From Pseudomonas fluorescens (lineage in GTDB: Bacteria; Pseudomonadota; Gammaproteobacteria; Pseudomonadales; Pseudomonadaceae), in assembly GCF_018614775.1 (NCBI RefSeq), contig NZ_JAGGOF010000025.1:62001-126000 (forward strand): a stretch of DNA of 64,000 bases, in the 5' to 3' direction. A program made the translations under genes and the position numbers. Below, piece after piece: positions 51,601 to 60,048 of the stretch. Numbering within the stretch: the stretch's first letter is position 1; each line of letters begins with the position of its first letter. A model generated the notes under the pieces. It ran no database searches. It was not told the DNA's origin and was given only the letters and a program-made list of their open reading frames with translations.

Positions 51601-52359
51601 ATGCCCAACCCATTGAAAGTGGCTTTGGTCACCGGTGCCGGCAGCGGAATTGGCCGTGCGGTGGCCCTGGGGCTCATAGCCGACGGCTACACGTTGGTAT
51701 TGGCCGGTCGCCGGCCAGAACCCTTGCAGGCCTTGGTCGAGCTGGCGGCCTGCGAAGAGCGCGAAGCCCTGGCGGTGCCCACCGATGTGCGTGACCCGGC
51801 CAGTGTCGATGCCCTGTTCGCCACCATTGCCGAGGCTTACGGCCGTCTGGACGTCGTGTTCAACAACGCCGGGGTCAACGCGCCCGCCGTGCCGCTGGAT
51901 GAGTTGACGTTCGAGCAGTGGCGCAACGTCATCGACACCAACCTCAACGGCGTTTTCCTCTGCGCCCGTGGCGCCTTCGGCCTGATGCGCCGGCAACAGC
52001 CACAAGGTGGGCGGATCATCAACAACGGTTCGATCTCGGCCCATACCCCACGGCCTTTCAGCAGTGCCTACACCGCCAGCAAGCATGCGGTGCTGGGGTT
52101 GACCAAATCCCTGGCGTTGGACGGGCGCGAATACAACATTGCCTGCAGCCAGATCGACATCGGCAACGCCCTCACCGAAATGTCGGTGCGCATGACCAAA
52201 GGCGTGCGCCAGGCCAACGGCAACATCGCGGTAGAGCCGATGGTCGACGTCAAGCACGTGGCCGATGCCGTGCGCTATATCGCCGGCCTGCCGTTGTCGG
52301 CCAACGTCCTGAACATGACTGTCATGGCCACGGCCATGCCGTTTGCCGGCCGCGGTTGA
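51601..52359 (+). CDS. SDR-family oxidoreductase
   Basis: A 252-residue classical SDR: cofactor motif [18 protein letters not shown] after strand 2 (the Arg pair favours NADP), [10 protein letters not shown], catalytic Ser in INNGSISAH and [11 protein letters not shown]. Unusual is the segment [14 protein letters not shown] after the catalytic strand. Starts 40 bases after the FAH gene behind GAAAGGAACAACAAC. SDR/FAH pairs occur in non-phosphorylative sugar-acid pathways where the SDR oxidises C4 of a 2-keto-3-deoxy acid. That role here is inference. Confidence 0.88.
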   Translation: MPNPLKVALVTGAGSGIGRAVALGLIADGYTLVLAGRRPEPLQALVELAACEEREALAVPTDVRDPASVDALFATIAEAYGRLDVVFNNAGVNAPAVPLDELTFEQWRNVIDTNLNGVFLCARGAFGLMRRQQPQGGRIINNGSISAHTPRPFSSAYTASKHAVLGLTKSLALDGREYNIACSQIDIGNALTEMSVRMTKGVRQANGNIAVEPMVDVKHVADAVRYIAGLPLSANVLNMTVMATAMPFAGRG

Positions 52360-52391
52360 GCCGGCGTTTTTATTCGTTTGATGAGGTCCAC

Positions 52392-53348
52392 ATGAAGCCA
52401 GAAGTCTTGCAGCTCAGCCCGATCCTGATCCCAGAAATCAACACCCGGCTCAGCGAGCTGTTCACGGTGCGGCGCTATTTCGAACAGGCCGACAAACCGG
52501 CGTATTTGCAGGCGCACGGCGCCAACATTCGCGGCGTGATCACCGGCGGGCACACCGGCATCAGCCAGGCGATCATGGCGCAGTTGCCGAAACTGGAAGT
52601 GGTGGCGGTCAACGGCGTGGGCACTGACGCCGTTGACCTGGCTTACGCCCGGGACCGCGGCATCCGCGTCACCGCCACCATCGGCGCGCTGACCGAGGAC
52701 GTCGCCGACCTGGCCATGGGCCTGTTGATCGGCGTCTGCCGTGGCCTGTGCACCGGTGACCGTTACGTGCGCTCCGGCCAGTGGCCACAGAGCCCAACCC
52801 CCTTGGCACCGCTGCCGCTGGCGCGCCAGGTATCCGGCATGCGCATCGGCATCGTCGGCATGGGCCGGGTCGGTCGCGCCGTGGCGACCCGCGCGGCGGC
52901 GTTCGGCTGCCCGATCAGCTACACCGATCTGCAGCCGATGAGCGACGTGCCTCACACCTTCGTCGCCGACCTCAAGCAACTGGCGGCCGGCAGCGACGCC
53001 CTGATCCTGGCGGCGGCCGCCGATAAGGCCGAAGCCATCATCAACGCCGAGGTGTTGCAAGCCCTGGGCAAGGGCGGTTACCTGATCAACGTGGCCCGGG
53101 GCAAACTGGTCAACGAGGTCGACCTGGTCGCGGCGCTGGCGGCCGGTGATATCGCCGGCGCCGGGCTGGATGTGTTCGTCGATGAACCCAACGTACCCGA
53201 AGCGCTGTTCGGCCATGAGCACGTGGTGCTGCAACCCCATCGCGCCAGCGCGACATTGCAGACCCGCACGCGGATGGGAGAAATGGTCGTGGCAAGCCTG
53301 GTGGACAGTTTCGCCGGGCGCGTACCGCAGGGGTGTGTAACGGGCTGA
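52392..53348 (+). CDS. D-2-hydroxyacid dehydrogenase (GhrB/hydroxypyruvate-reductase type)
   Basis: A 318-residue enzyme of the D-isomer-specific family. Cofactor motif GIVGMGRVGRAVA, catalytic Arg in LINVARGKLV, Glu in FVDEPNVPEAL and His in VVLQPHRASATLQTRTRM. The chain uses a short N-terminal substrate domain (GANIRGVITGGHTGI, VVAVNGVGTDAVDL). It reduces glyoxylate, hydroxypyruvate or another 2-keto acid, or works in the other direction. It is last in the operon, 32 bases after the SDR; the convergent binding-protein gene begins four bases beyond its stop. Confidence 0.88.
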   Translation: MKPEVLQLSPILIPEINTRLSELFTVRRYFEQADKPAYLQAHGANIRGVITGGHTGISQAIMAQLPKLEVVAVNGVGTDAVDLAYARDRGIRVTATIGALTEDVADLAMGLLIGVCRGLCTGDRYVRSGQWPQSPTPLAPLPLARQVSGMRIGIVGMGRVGRAVATRAAAFGCPISYTDLQPMSDVPHTFVADLKQLAAGSDALILAAAADKAEAIINAEVLQALGKGGYLINVARGKLVNEVDLVAALAAGDIAGAGLDVFVDEPNVPEALFGHEHVVLQPHRASATLQTRTRMGEMVVASLVDSFAGRVPQGCVTG

Positions 53349-53352
53349 CGGT

Positions 53353-54099
53353 CTATTGCCCGACAGGTTGCTCGTAGCGTCGCTGGATACGTTCCAGCTC
53401 GCCAGACTGGCGCAACTGCTCCAGGGCGTGGGTCCACGCGGCGACTACCTCGTCTTCAGAGTCGGGGCTGAAGGCGATGTAGAGCGACGAGCGATAAAGT
53501 TCGACGGGAACCTGTCGCAGCGTGCCGGGGGCAATGTTCAACCGGTGGCTGTAGTAGGTCACGCCGGCGTCAGTGTCGCCGACGATGATATCGGTGCGGT
53601 CGGCGAGCAGCATGAGATAGAGCTGCTGGCTGGTGGTGGCGCTTCTGTCGAGGTTGGTGAAGCCCTGTGAGTGCAGCGTGTCAGGCACCAGCCCGGCATG
53701 TCGCGTGGTGATCTGCGGCGCATGCAGCAGTTGGTCAAGCGAATCAATCGGTGGTGCATTGGCCAATTGATAGGCATGAATGGATTCCTCCACGATCGGC
53801 CCCACCCACTTGTACAGCGGCTCGCGTTCTGGCGTGCGGAACAACGAATACATGATGGTCTTGTGCCGGGTCTTCAAGAGCTGGCTGGCTCGCATGCTGG
53901 GTTGCAGCTGAACCTCGAAGTCATCCCCCGTCAGTGCCATGATCGCCCGGACAATTTCCGTGGTCATGCCGGTGAGCTCATCGTGCTCCTGATAGTTATA
54001 CGGTGCCCACTCTTCGGTCACGACCTGATATTGCTCGGCTCTGGCCCCAGTACCGAGTAATAGATAAAGCAACACTGCTGCAGGTGCCGAGTGTTTCAC
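53353..54099 (-). CDS. Periplasmic solute-binding protein (SBP_bac_3 type)
   Basis: A 248-residue secreted protein starting at GTG 54099 behind GGTGGACAT. The signal peptide is KHSAPAAVLLYLLLGTGARA. The mature part begins EQYQVVTEEWAPYNYQEHDE and contains LTGMTTEIVRAIMALTGDDF, the family-3 fold; similar stand-alone proteins are common in pseudomonads. RASQLLKTRHKTIMYSLFRT marks the second lobe. No transport partners are next to it. The ligand is unknown. Confidence 0.8.
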   Translation of the reverse strand: MKHSAPAAVLLYLLLGTGARAEQYQVVTEEWAPYNYQEHDELTGMTTEIVRAIMALTGDDFEVQLQPSMRASQLLKTRHKTIMYSLFRTPEREPLYKWVGPIVEESIHAYQLANAPPIDSLDQLLHAPQITTRHAGLVPDTLHSQGFTNLDRSATTSQQLYLMLLADRTDIIVGDTDAGVTYYSHRLNIAPGTLRQVPVELYRSSLYIAFSPDSEDEVVAAWTHALEQLRQSGELERIQRRYEQPVGQ

Positions 54100-54171
54100 A
54101 TGTCCACCGGGTGAGCCGTTGATAGCGGTTTTGATTGGAGAGTCAGGTAAGCATAGCCGCAAAAAAGCTGG

Positions 54172-55146
54172 CTAACGCCCATTGGCGTTCGCGGGTGGAA
54201 CTGGACCGGACGTCAGGATGATTCGAACGGCCATGATCACGCCGATCAGGACGGCGGCAAGGCCCGAGGCTTCCAGTGGTGTCGGCAGTCGATGATGAAA
54301 TCCCAAGCCAAGTAGCGTGGCGAACAGTGACTCCAGTGCTATCAATTGCCCGGACAATACCATAGGCAGACGACGTGACGCGGCGTTCCAGGCCCAGGCG
54401 CCGACGACGGATGACATGAGGGCGATGACAAAGGCCCAGAGGTACAAATCTCCAGCCAGAGAAAAACTGAAACCCAGGCTCGGTAATTTGAGAAGCCCGA
54501 GCGTCTGTATGGCCGGTAACAGGCACAAGGTGCCCAAGCCGGCGCCTGCCATCATCAGGCCGGTCCAGGCGCCTGACGCGTTGTGTGGAAGTTTTGACGA
54601 CGCGCGCTGGTTCAATACGCTGAATATCAGCCACAAGGCAACGGCACCGATTGAAAAAAACAATCCCATCAGCCAGGAGTCATCGTTGGCAATGGGTTGA
54701 TTGATCGCGCCGAGATTCGTCAGTAAAAGTCCAGTCGTCAGGACAGCCAGCGGGATCGCGAGCTTGCGCCACTGGATGGTTTTTGCGCTGGCATTGCCGA
54801 GCAACGCGAGCAGGGCCGGCACCATTCCAATCAATGCCGGGGTCAGTACCGGCCCACCAAAAATGATGCCTGCGGCGATGCACGCGCTATAACCCAGATA
54901 CCCGATCACACCCAGGCCTGCCGCCAGCAACCACTGATCACGGCGCAAGAGACGAAGCTGGACTTGATAGCGAATCATGAACGCCAAGCCCAGGGCGCCT
55001 GCGATCAGAAACCGCACGACCATCAAGTCGTAGACGGTGTAGGCACCGGTGACGTACGGTGCAATGAAGTTCAGGGCCCAGCTCAACGTCGCGATCACCG
55101 CGAGGATCACGCCAACGACAACGCTTGAATAGGCCTGGACCCTCAC
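54172..55146 (-). CDS. EamA-family (DMT) exporter
   Basis: A 324-residue inner-membrane protein with ten predicted helices in two EamA repeats. VVGVILAVIATLSWALNFIA begins helix 1, and MVVRFLIAGALGLAFMI and the second-repeat segment YLWAFVIALMSSVVGAWAWN are typical. The GTG start at 55146 overlaps the stop of the DUF3916 gene (GTGA) and has GGGGAACC before it, so translation is coupled. Members export amino acids, metabolites or metallophores. The DapF-like gene is divergent and close. Confidence 0.87.
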   Translation of the reverse strand: MRVQAYSSVVVGVILAVIATLSWALNFIAPYVTGAYTVYDLMVVRFLIAGALGLAFMIRYQVQLRLLRRDQWLLAAGLGVIGYLGYSACIAAGIIFGGPVLTPALIGMVPALLALLGNASAKTIQWRKLAIPLAVLTTGLLLTNLGAINQPIANDDSWLMGLFFSIGAVALWLIFSVLNQRASSKLPHNASGAWTGLMMAGAGLGTLCLLPAIQTLGLLKLPSLGFSFSLAGDLYLWAFVIALMSSVVGAWAWNAASRRLPMVLSGQLIALESLFATLLGLGFHHRLPTPLEASGLAAVLIGVIMAVRIILTSGPVPPANANGR

Positions 55147-55643
55147 GCGGGTTCCCCGATACACCACCAGTGGACATCGACCTCATCGTCGCGCTGGGTG
55201 GCGTCATGCCCATGCTCAATGAATGAGTCGGGCAGAACCAGGGCAAGCTTTTCGCTCAAACGTAGCGGAGCCAGGGTGTTGTGCTGCCCCAGAAAACCCA
55301 GGTAATAGTCACGGTCATAAAACACCGTGACTTCACTCTGGTGCACCCAGGGCCACACCAGCAGGCAGGCGACGCGGTAATAACCTTGGCCGCGATCCGC
55401 CGCACGGGATAAATGGGCCGCAGCTTCGAGCGACTGTTGCACACAGAAGGCCTGTACTTCGATGGGCGCTTGCGAGCCCTGCACCAGGCAAGTGTGTACC
55501 GGGATTTTCCAGTGGGTGAACCGCTGGTCCTCATAGCTGCGAGGATAGTAGTTACCGTTGAACCTCACGGCCCAGCGCTCCAAGGCACGGAGACGGCGGG
55601 GGATGCCCCGAAGTTTTTTGTTGCTGAGGGCCAGTCTGCGCAA
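55143..55643 (-). CDS. DUF3916-like protein
   Basis: A 166-residue soluble protein with no signal peptide. KLRGIPRRLRALERWAVRFN and HWKIPVHTCLVQGSQAP, then YYRVACLLVWPWVHQSEVTVFYD, agree with the DUF3916 family as I recall it; its function is unknown. It is the first gene of a coupled pair with the EamA exporter and starts divergently from the DapF-like gene, with 202 bases between. Joint action with the exporter is suggested only by the coupling. Confidence 0.65.
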   Translation of the reverse strand: MRRLALSNKKLRGIPRRLRALERWAVRFNGNYYPRSYEDQRFTHWKIPVHTCLVQGSQAPIEVQAFCVQQSLEAAAHLSRAADRGQGYYRVACLLVWPWVHQSEVTVFYDRDYYLGFLGQHNTLAPLRLSEKLALVLPDSFIEHGHDATQRDDEVDVHWWCIGEPA

Positions 55644-55845
55644 GGGATGTCCTTATGGTGCTCTGCGGGAGTGAACGTTCGGGTAGCCGTTATAGCTTCT
55701 TTCACTGCCTCCTTACGGAACAAAATCATCGATTGGAACGGGTAGCTTAGTGCTAGGGTCGTCTGGCTTCAATGTCCTCACTGACAGCGTCAACGCATGA
55801 ACAGCAGACTTTCATGCGCCACTTCATCCCCTGAAGAACATTCCC

Positions 55846-56649
55846 ATGCCGCTGAAATTTCACAAGATGCACGCCAACGGCGATGACTTTGTCATCGTCG
55901 ACTCGCGGAACTCGGCCAATCCAATCACCAGCGCCTTGGCTCGGCGGATGGGTGATCGGAACCGGGGGATCGGTTTCAATCAACTGGCAGTGCTGCTCGA
56001 TTGCAACGATGCCGATGCGCGTGTGGTGTTCTGGAATGCCGATGGTTCTGCGCTGGACGTTTGTGGCAGCGCAACGCGAGGTGTTGCGGACCTGCTCATG
56101 CGCGAATCAAATGCCACTTCGATAACGCTGCGCACCCACCGTGGTTTGCTCGCTTGCGAGCGAACCACCGTCGGGACAATTTCCGTCGCCATGGGCCAGC
56201 CGCTTTTTGGCTGGTCGGACGTGCCCCTCGCTCGGGAGTTGGATACCCTTGTTTTACCCCTTGCCGGCGATCCAGCCGCTTGCAGCATGGGTAATCCGCA
56301 TTGCACTTACTTTGTGGATGATCTGGCAGTCATTGATATAGCGAGAACGGGGCCAGCCATCGAAACCAACGCGCTGTTTCCCCTCAAAACCAATGTACAT
56401 TTCGTCCAGGTCATCAACCGTCAGCACATTCGATTGCGCATATGGGAGCGTGGCGGCGCGATTGCGCTGGGTTCGGGTTCCTGCTCGTGTGGTGCTGTTG
56501 TTAACGGGATTCGCCGGGGCTTGCTGGACGGCTGCGTTGAGGTTGAATGCGATGGGGGAAGCGTGACGGTTAGATGGGACGGCGTGGGGAGTGTTTTTCT
56601 TGCGGGACCGGTGGAGAGCGTTTTTTCAGGAACGATGTCCTGTGAATAA
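55846..56649 (+). CDS. Diaminopimelate-epimerase-fold racemase (DapF paralogue), second cysteine missing
   Basis: A 267-residue DapF-fold protein. MPLKFHKMHANGDDFVIVDS opens it (DapF has GNDF, here GDDF). The first catalytic Cys is kept in ADGSALDVCGSATRG, and the substrate residues in SMGNPHCTYF, LKTNVHFVQV and WERGG are kept. In true DapF the second catalytic Cys sits in GETLACGTG; here the text is AIALGSGSCSCG, with Leu or Ser at that place, though a Cys follows four residues on. It is probably not the housekeeping DapF. It may act on another amino acid. Divergent from DUF3916/EamA. Confidence 0.75.
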   Translation: MPLKFHKMHANGDDFVIVDSRNSANPITSALARRMGDRNRGIGFNQLAVLLDCNDADARVVFWNADGSALDVCGSATRGVADLLMRESNATSITLRTHRGLLACERTTVGTISVAMGQPLFGWSDVPLARELDTLVLPLAGDPAACSMGNPHCTYFVDDLAVIDIARTGPAIETNALFPLKTNVHFVQVINRQHIRLRIWERGGAIALGSGSCSCGAVVNGIRRGLLDGCVEVECDGGSVTVRWDGVGSVFLAGPVESVFSGTMSCE

Positions 56650-57065
56650 GAAGCCAGGGATGCCCCGTTGGTTTTGTTCGCCAAAGAGGCCAGGGCATCT
56701 TCGATACTTGCTTCGAAAGACAGATGCTCAGACATCTCCAGCCAGGCGGGTGATTGCTACAGCCATACGACTCATACCGCCGGCTTCAGCAGTGATTTTG
56801 TGGGCTTCTGCAAGCCTGCGGACTCGGCTTGCAACGCTGGCGACAGCTGTTTTTGGCTCATCGGAACGTCCTCTTCTGACGTTTGAACGTTGGCATGGCC
56901 GCGCTTCTTCTGTCTCACGGCCGATAGGCCTGCATCGCCTGGCGTCGCCGTATCGAGCAGCCTCCGTGTTGGCCAACGTTGTCCGGGGCTGGCCCATGCA
57001 TAATCTCAGCTAGTCTCAATCGGAATCATTTACAATGCCGCACCTTCGTAGAGGCTTGGCATTAC
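56650..57065. other. Gap with a possible broken small gene on the minus strand
   Basis: On the minus strand, ATGAGCCAAAAAC near 56862 has GAGGACGTTCCG before it. It reads MSQK and then, only if one A is added to the A run, TAVASVASRVRRLAEAHKIT and onwards to a stop at 56728 that overlaps a second short ORF (MSEHLSFEASIEDALASLAN, from 56735). The combination looks like a decayed pair of small genes. I see no known family. Confidence 0.35.
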
Positions 57066-58094
57066 GTGGACGCTTTTTCTCTTGTCTACCGGCACCTGAT
57101 CGAATGGGTGGTCGCGCCCGTCACCGAGCAGTTCCTCGGCATTTTCAATCTGAATGGCCGCCTCGGAGTGCTGTTTCTCTGCGCTTCCTACGCCGTCGCC
57201 TATGGCCTGTTCCATTTCAGGAAACGTCGCGGCCTGACCGATGCCCGTTCGTTCTGGCAGTTTATCGGCGGCAGCCGGGTGCATCTGCATCGGTCGGCGT
57301 TGCTGGATTACCGCTACTACTTCGTGCGGGCGATTCTCAAGATTGCCTTGGTGTTGCCCGTGGTGCATTGGGTGGACCCGTACATCTTGCGGTCCGGCGA
57401 TTACCAGGCGTTTTTCAGCAACCTCTGGGGCGCTCGCCCGCACCTGGGTGACGGCCTTTCGCTTGCTTTGCTCTATGGATTGGGCGTGTTTCTGGTCAAG
57501 GATTTCGTCCACTACTGGGCGCACCGGGCTTTCCACTCGCGTTGGCTGTGGGCGTTTCACAAGGTCCATCATTCGGCACCGGTGCTGGTGCCGGCCACGG
57601 CGAGCCGGGTGCATTTTGTCGAGAAGATTGTCGAGAAACTCGCTGTCACCGCGTGCCTGGGCCTTTTCGCGGGAGGGTTTTGGTATGCCTGCGGTGGTGA
57701 GGTCAGCCGCTATACGCTGTTCGGTGTGACCTACCTGGTGTTCATCTTCAATAGCCTGGCGGCCAACCTGCGCCACACCCATGTGTGGCTGTCGTTCGGG
57801 CCGGTGGTTGAGCATGTGCTGAACAGCCCGGCCCAGCACCAGATCCACCACAGCGACGCGCCCCGTCATTTCAACCGGAACTTCGGCATCAACCTGTCGC
57901 TGTGGGATTGGATGTTCGGCACGCTCTATGTCACCCGTTCTCAGCCCGAAATTTTGAGTTTCGGCACCGGGCAGAGGGACCTGCAGCGTTACTCGACGGT
58001 CTACGGTTTGATCGTCATGCCCTTTGTTGAAGTTGCCGGCAAACTGCTGGCCAAGCGCTCGCGAGGGAGCAAGGTTCAAGCGCCTTATTCATAG
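57066..58094 (+). CDS. Fatty acid hydroxylase/sterol desaturase-family membrane enzyme
   Basis: A 342-residue membrane di-iron enzyme. Hydrophobic segments surround three histidine clusters: DFVHYWAHRAFH, FHKVHHS and QHQIHHSD, which bind the di-iron centre. An extra HTHVWLSFGPV lies before the last. Members hydroxylate or desaturate lipids, sterols or carotenoids; the substrate is unknown. I place the start at GTG 57066, 11 bases after GAGG, giving MDAFSLVYRHLIEWVV. Upstream in-frame codons are possible. It stands alone. Confidence 0.85.
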   Translation: MDAFSLVYRHLIEWVVAPVTEQFLGIFNLNGRLGVLFLCASYAVAYGLFHFRKRRGLTDARSFWQFIGGSRVHLHRSALLDYRYYFVRAILKIALVLPVVHWVDPYILRSGDYQAFFSNLWGARPHLGDGLSLALLYGLGVFLVKDFVHYWAHRAFHSRWLWAFHKVHHSAPVLVPATASRVHFVEKIVEKLAVTACLGLFAGGFWYACGGEVSRYTLFGVTYLVFIFNSLAANLRHTHVWLSFGPVVEHVLNSPAQHQIHHSDAPRHFNRNFGINLSLWDWMFGTLYVTRSQPEILSFGTGQRDLQRYSTVYGLIVMPFVEVAGKLLAKRSRGSKVQAPYS

Positions 58095-58172
58095 CGTCAT
58101 GCTTGTTCATTTGGAGCGTTGCCTTTCCACCGTTCAGAGTGCACTCCCGTCTCTCGTCAGAACGCATAACCT

Positions 58173-58300
58173 GTGGCGAGGGAGCTTGCTCCCGCAGGCC
58201 GCGCAGCGGCCCAAAACAGACGTCCCGGTGGGGCAGGTCAAACGCGTTCAATGCTGATGGAGCTGCTGCGCAGCCCAGCGGGAGCAAGCTCCCTCGCCAC
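58173..58300. repeat. REPIN of a second family (GAGGGAGCTTGCTCCC type)
   Basis: GTGGCGAGGGAGCTTGCTCC at the left edge and GGAGCAAGCTCCCTCGCCAC at the right edge are perfect inverse complements, about 85 bases apart. The core AGGGAGCTTGCTCCC differs from the GAGCCTGCTCGC REP at 1.8 and 37 kb. The middle also holds a GCTGCGCAGC palindrome. Confidence 0.88.
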
Positions 58301-58329
58301 GGTTACATGCAGGAGCGATGTTATCGGGT

Positions 58330-58608
58330 TTACAACGTCGACCCCGCCGGCGCCGCGTCCAGGCGTCGGGCAATGACATCCATCACATCACAACCATCGC
58401 GCAGCGGGATGCAGCACAGTTGTGCCAGGTCTTGAAGAGTTGCTGGGTCGACCGGCTGCCCGTCGCGCATGGCGAGGTTCTCCAGGAATTGGGTGGCGGC
58501 ACGGATACGGTAGGCGGCTGCATCGAGCAGCACATGTAGCGGGGCGGTGGTGTCGACGTAGAGGGGTTGGTCGTCGGCGTTGCTGGTGAGACCCATGTAT
58601 CGGTTCAT
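58330..58608 (-). CDS. Small Pseudomonas protein of unknown function (DUF3077-like)
   Basis: A 92-residue soluble protein starting at ATG 58608 behind GGAGCTTACTT. APLHVLLDAAAYRIRAATQF and VMDVIARRLDAAP suggest a helical fold. It resembles the short DUF3077/DUF6124-type proteins that pseudomonads carry in several copies, but I am not sure of the family. No neighbours give a clue. Confidence 0.6.
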   Translation of the reverse strand: MNRYMGLTSNADDQPLYVDTTAPLHVLLDAAAYRIRAATQFLENLAMRDGQPVDPATLQDLAQLCCIPLRDGCDVMDVIARRLDAAPAGSTL

Positions 58609-58941
58609 AAGTAAGCTCCACTGGAAAAGTTTCGCTACCCATCGTCGCCAAACGAAAGGTGGCAACTGTACGCAGGTTGGCGAACCGGAGTGGAAGCCGG
58701 CAGACCCGAGGGCCTCCCGCGTACAGATGCCATAAAGGCAACTCTACAGATGCTACAGCGCCTGCAACAAGCAAGCGCTTTCGCACACCACTGCGGGTCG
58801 CCAAACCCGGTCGCCATTTGGACGACGGAAAAACTATGTCGCCACGGCCGGAATTACGCAATGGATTGATGTGGAGGGGGATTCCCAATGATGTGTAGGA
58901 CGTTGCCTGAACTTGGCCGACCCGGTAAACACTCCCATCTT
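58609..58941. other. Gap before the polysaccharide cluster, nothing recognised
   Basis: About 330 bases. Short ORFs occur on both strands, but none has a good ribosome site. GGTGGCAACTG and CAGTTGCC-like text is present, without a clear terminator for the minus-strand cluster that ends at 58942. Confidence 0.45.
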
Positions 58942-60048
58942 TTAGCGCTTTGGACACACCTGTGTCGCAGCGAAACGGTTCGCCCAGAGATTGTCCTGGC
59001 GAAATTGCCGGATGGTGGAATGATCACTTGGGCAGTTGAGCGCTTCGACGGCGGTTTGACGCAAGTCCGTGTCCCCCTCCACCAACCACACCCCCGGCGC
59101 TTGGCTGCGCAGGGCCATTTCACCGAAGCAGGTGGAGATGACGGGTAAGCCGAGGGCGCGGTATTCGTAGTATTTGATCGGGTCGACCGACGCCGTCAGG
59201 GGGGTGAGCTTGAACGGGATCAAACCCACCGAAAACGTCGCCATGGCGGCGATTGCATCGGCGTGGGCGCACTCGGGGATCAGCTCGACATTGGCCGGCA
59301 ATGCGCAGGGCGCCGGTGTGAACACGGGGCCGATCAGGCGCACCGGATTTGCCGGGTTGGCGCGGGCCAGTGCGGCGACCAGTTCCCAATCGAACCAGTG
59401 GCCCATCGTGCCGACATAACCGAGTACCTGTTGCTTTGCGCCCAGGTCCAGGTGCTCTACCGGTGCCAGATGCTGCAGGTCGCAGGCATTGAGTGCCAGT
59501 TCGACGTGGTTCGCCACGCCCTGAAGTCTGTCGTGCAGGGGCGTGGAGGACGCCAGCACACGGGACACCCGCCGTATGAGCTGTGCTTGACGTCGCCCCA
59601 TCGACCGCCGTGACAGGCCTTGATAGAAGGCTGGAAAATCATCCATGGCATCGTAGACGGCATAACGGTCGGGCAGGCGCTTGAGCAGTTGCAGCGCCAG
59701 TTCCGAGGGTTTTCCGACACAGATCATGCATGGGCCATCGGCGGCAAACTGCGCAACGGTCCTGAACGTGTTGCGCCACAGCAGCTTGAGTATCAGCGCC
59801 GAGCCCGGCATGGGCTCGATGGGCAGCGCCAGGGGGTTACAGAGCTGCAGCCACGGTGGAACGCTGAAGTGTTGCGGGGTGGCAACCGACGGCCTGCGCG
59901 TGAAGTCGTTCAGCGACGGCAAGCGTGTCGGATACGGGTCGATCCACAACACCGGTTCTGCGGTCAGGTCGTGGTACCAGTGGACAAAATGATGAGGGCG
60001 CTGGCTGAAACTGGCCCAGGGCACCGGGGACAGATAGATCATGCGCAT
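58942..60048 (-). CDS. Glycosyltransferase (GT4-like, GT-B fold)
   Basis: A 368-residue glycosyltransferase. MRMIYLSPVPWASFSQRPHH is the N-terminal domain start often seen in polysaccharide loci (WxxxRxQH-like). VGYVGTMGHWFDWELVAALA begins the C-terminal domain. VGLIPFKLTPLTASVDPIKY plus YEYRALGLPVIST is the nucleotide-sugar site with the EX7E-like pattern. It overlaps the wecB stop by about ten bases, so the two are coupled. It adds a sugar to a growing repeat unit; donor and acceptor are unknown. Confidence 0.85.
   Translation of the reverse strand: MRMIYLSPVPWASFSQRPHHFVHWYHDLTAEPVLWIDPYPTRLPSLNDFTRRPSVATPQHFSVPPWLQLCNPLALPIEPMPGSALILKLLWRNTFRTVAQFAADGPCMICVGKPSELALQLLKRLPDRYAVYDAMDDFPAFYQGLSRRSMGRRQAQLIRRVSRVLASSTPLHDRLQGVANHVELALNACDLQHLAPVEHLDLGAKQQVLGYVGTMGHWFDWELVAALARANPANPVRLIGPVFTPAPCALPANVELIPECAHADAIAAMATFSVGLIPFKLTPLTASVDPIKYYEYRALGLPVISTCFGEMALRSQAPGVWLVEGDTDLRQTAVEALNCPSDHSTIRQFRQDNLWANRFAATQVCPKR

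Noticed and set aside
51918-53348. 476-codon plus-strand frame spanning the SDR and 2-hydroxyacid dehydrogenase genes
   Set aside because: Its first part is an Arg/His-rich out-of-frame read of the SDR; only the part from 52392 is a real gene.
55846-56649. Housekeeping diaminopimelate epimerase dapF
   Set aside because: The second catalytic cysteine is absent from its place, and lysA, the usual neighbour, is missing.
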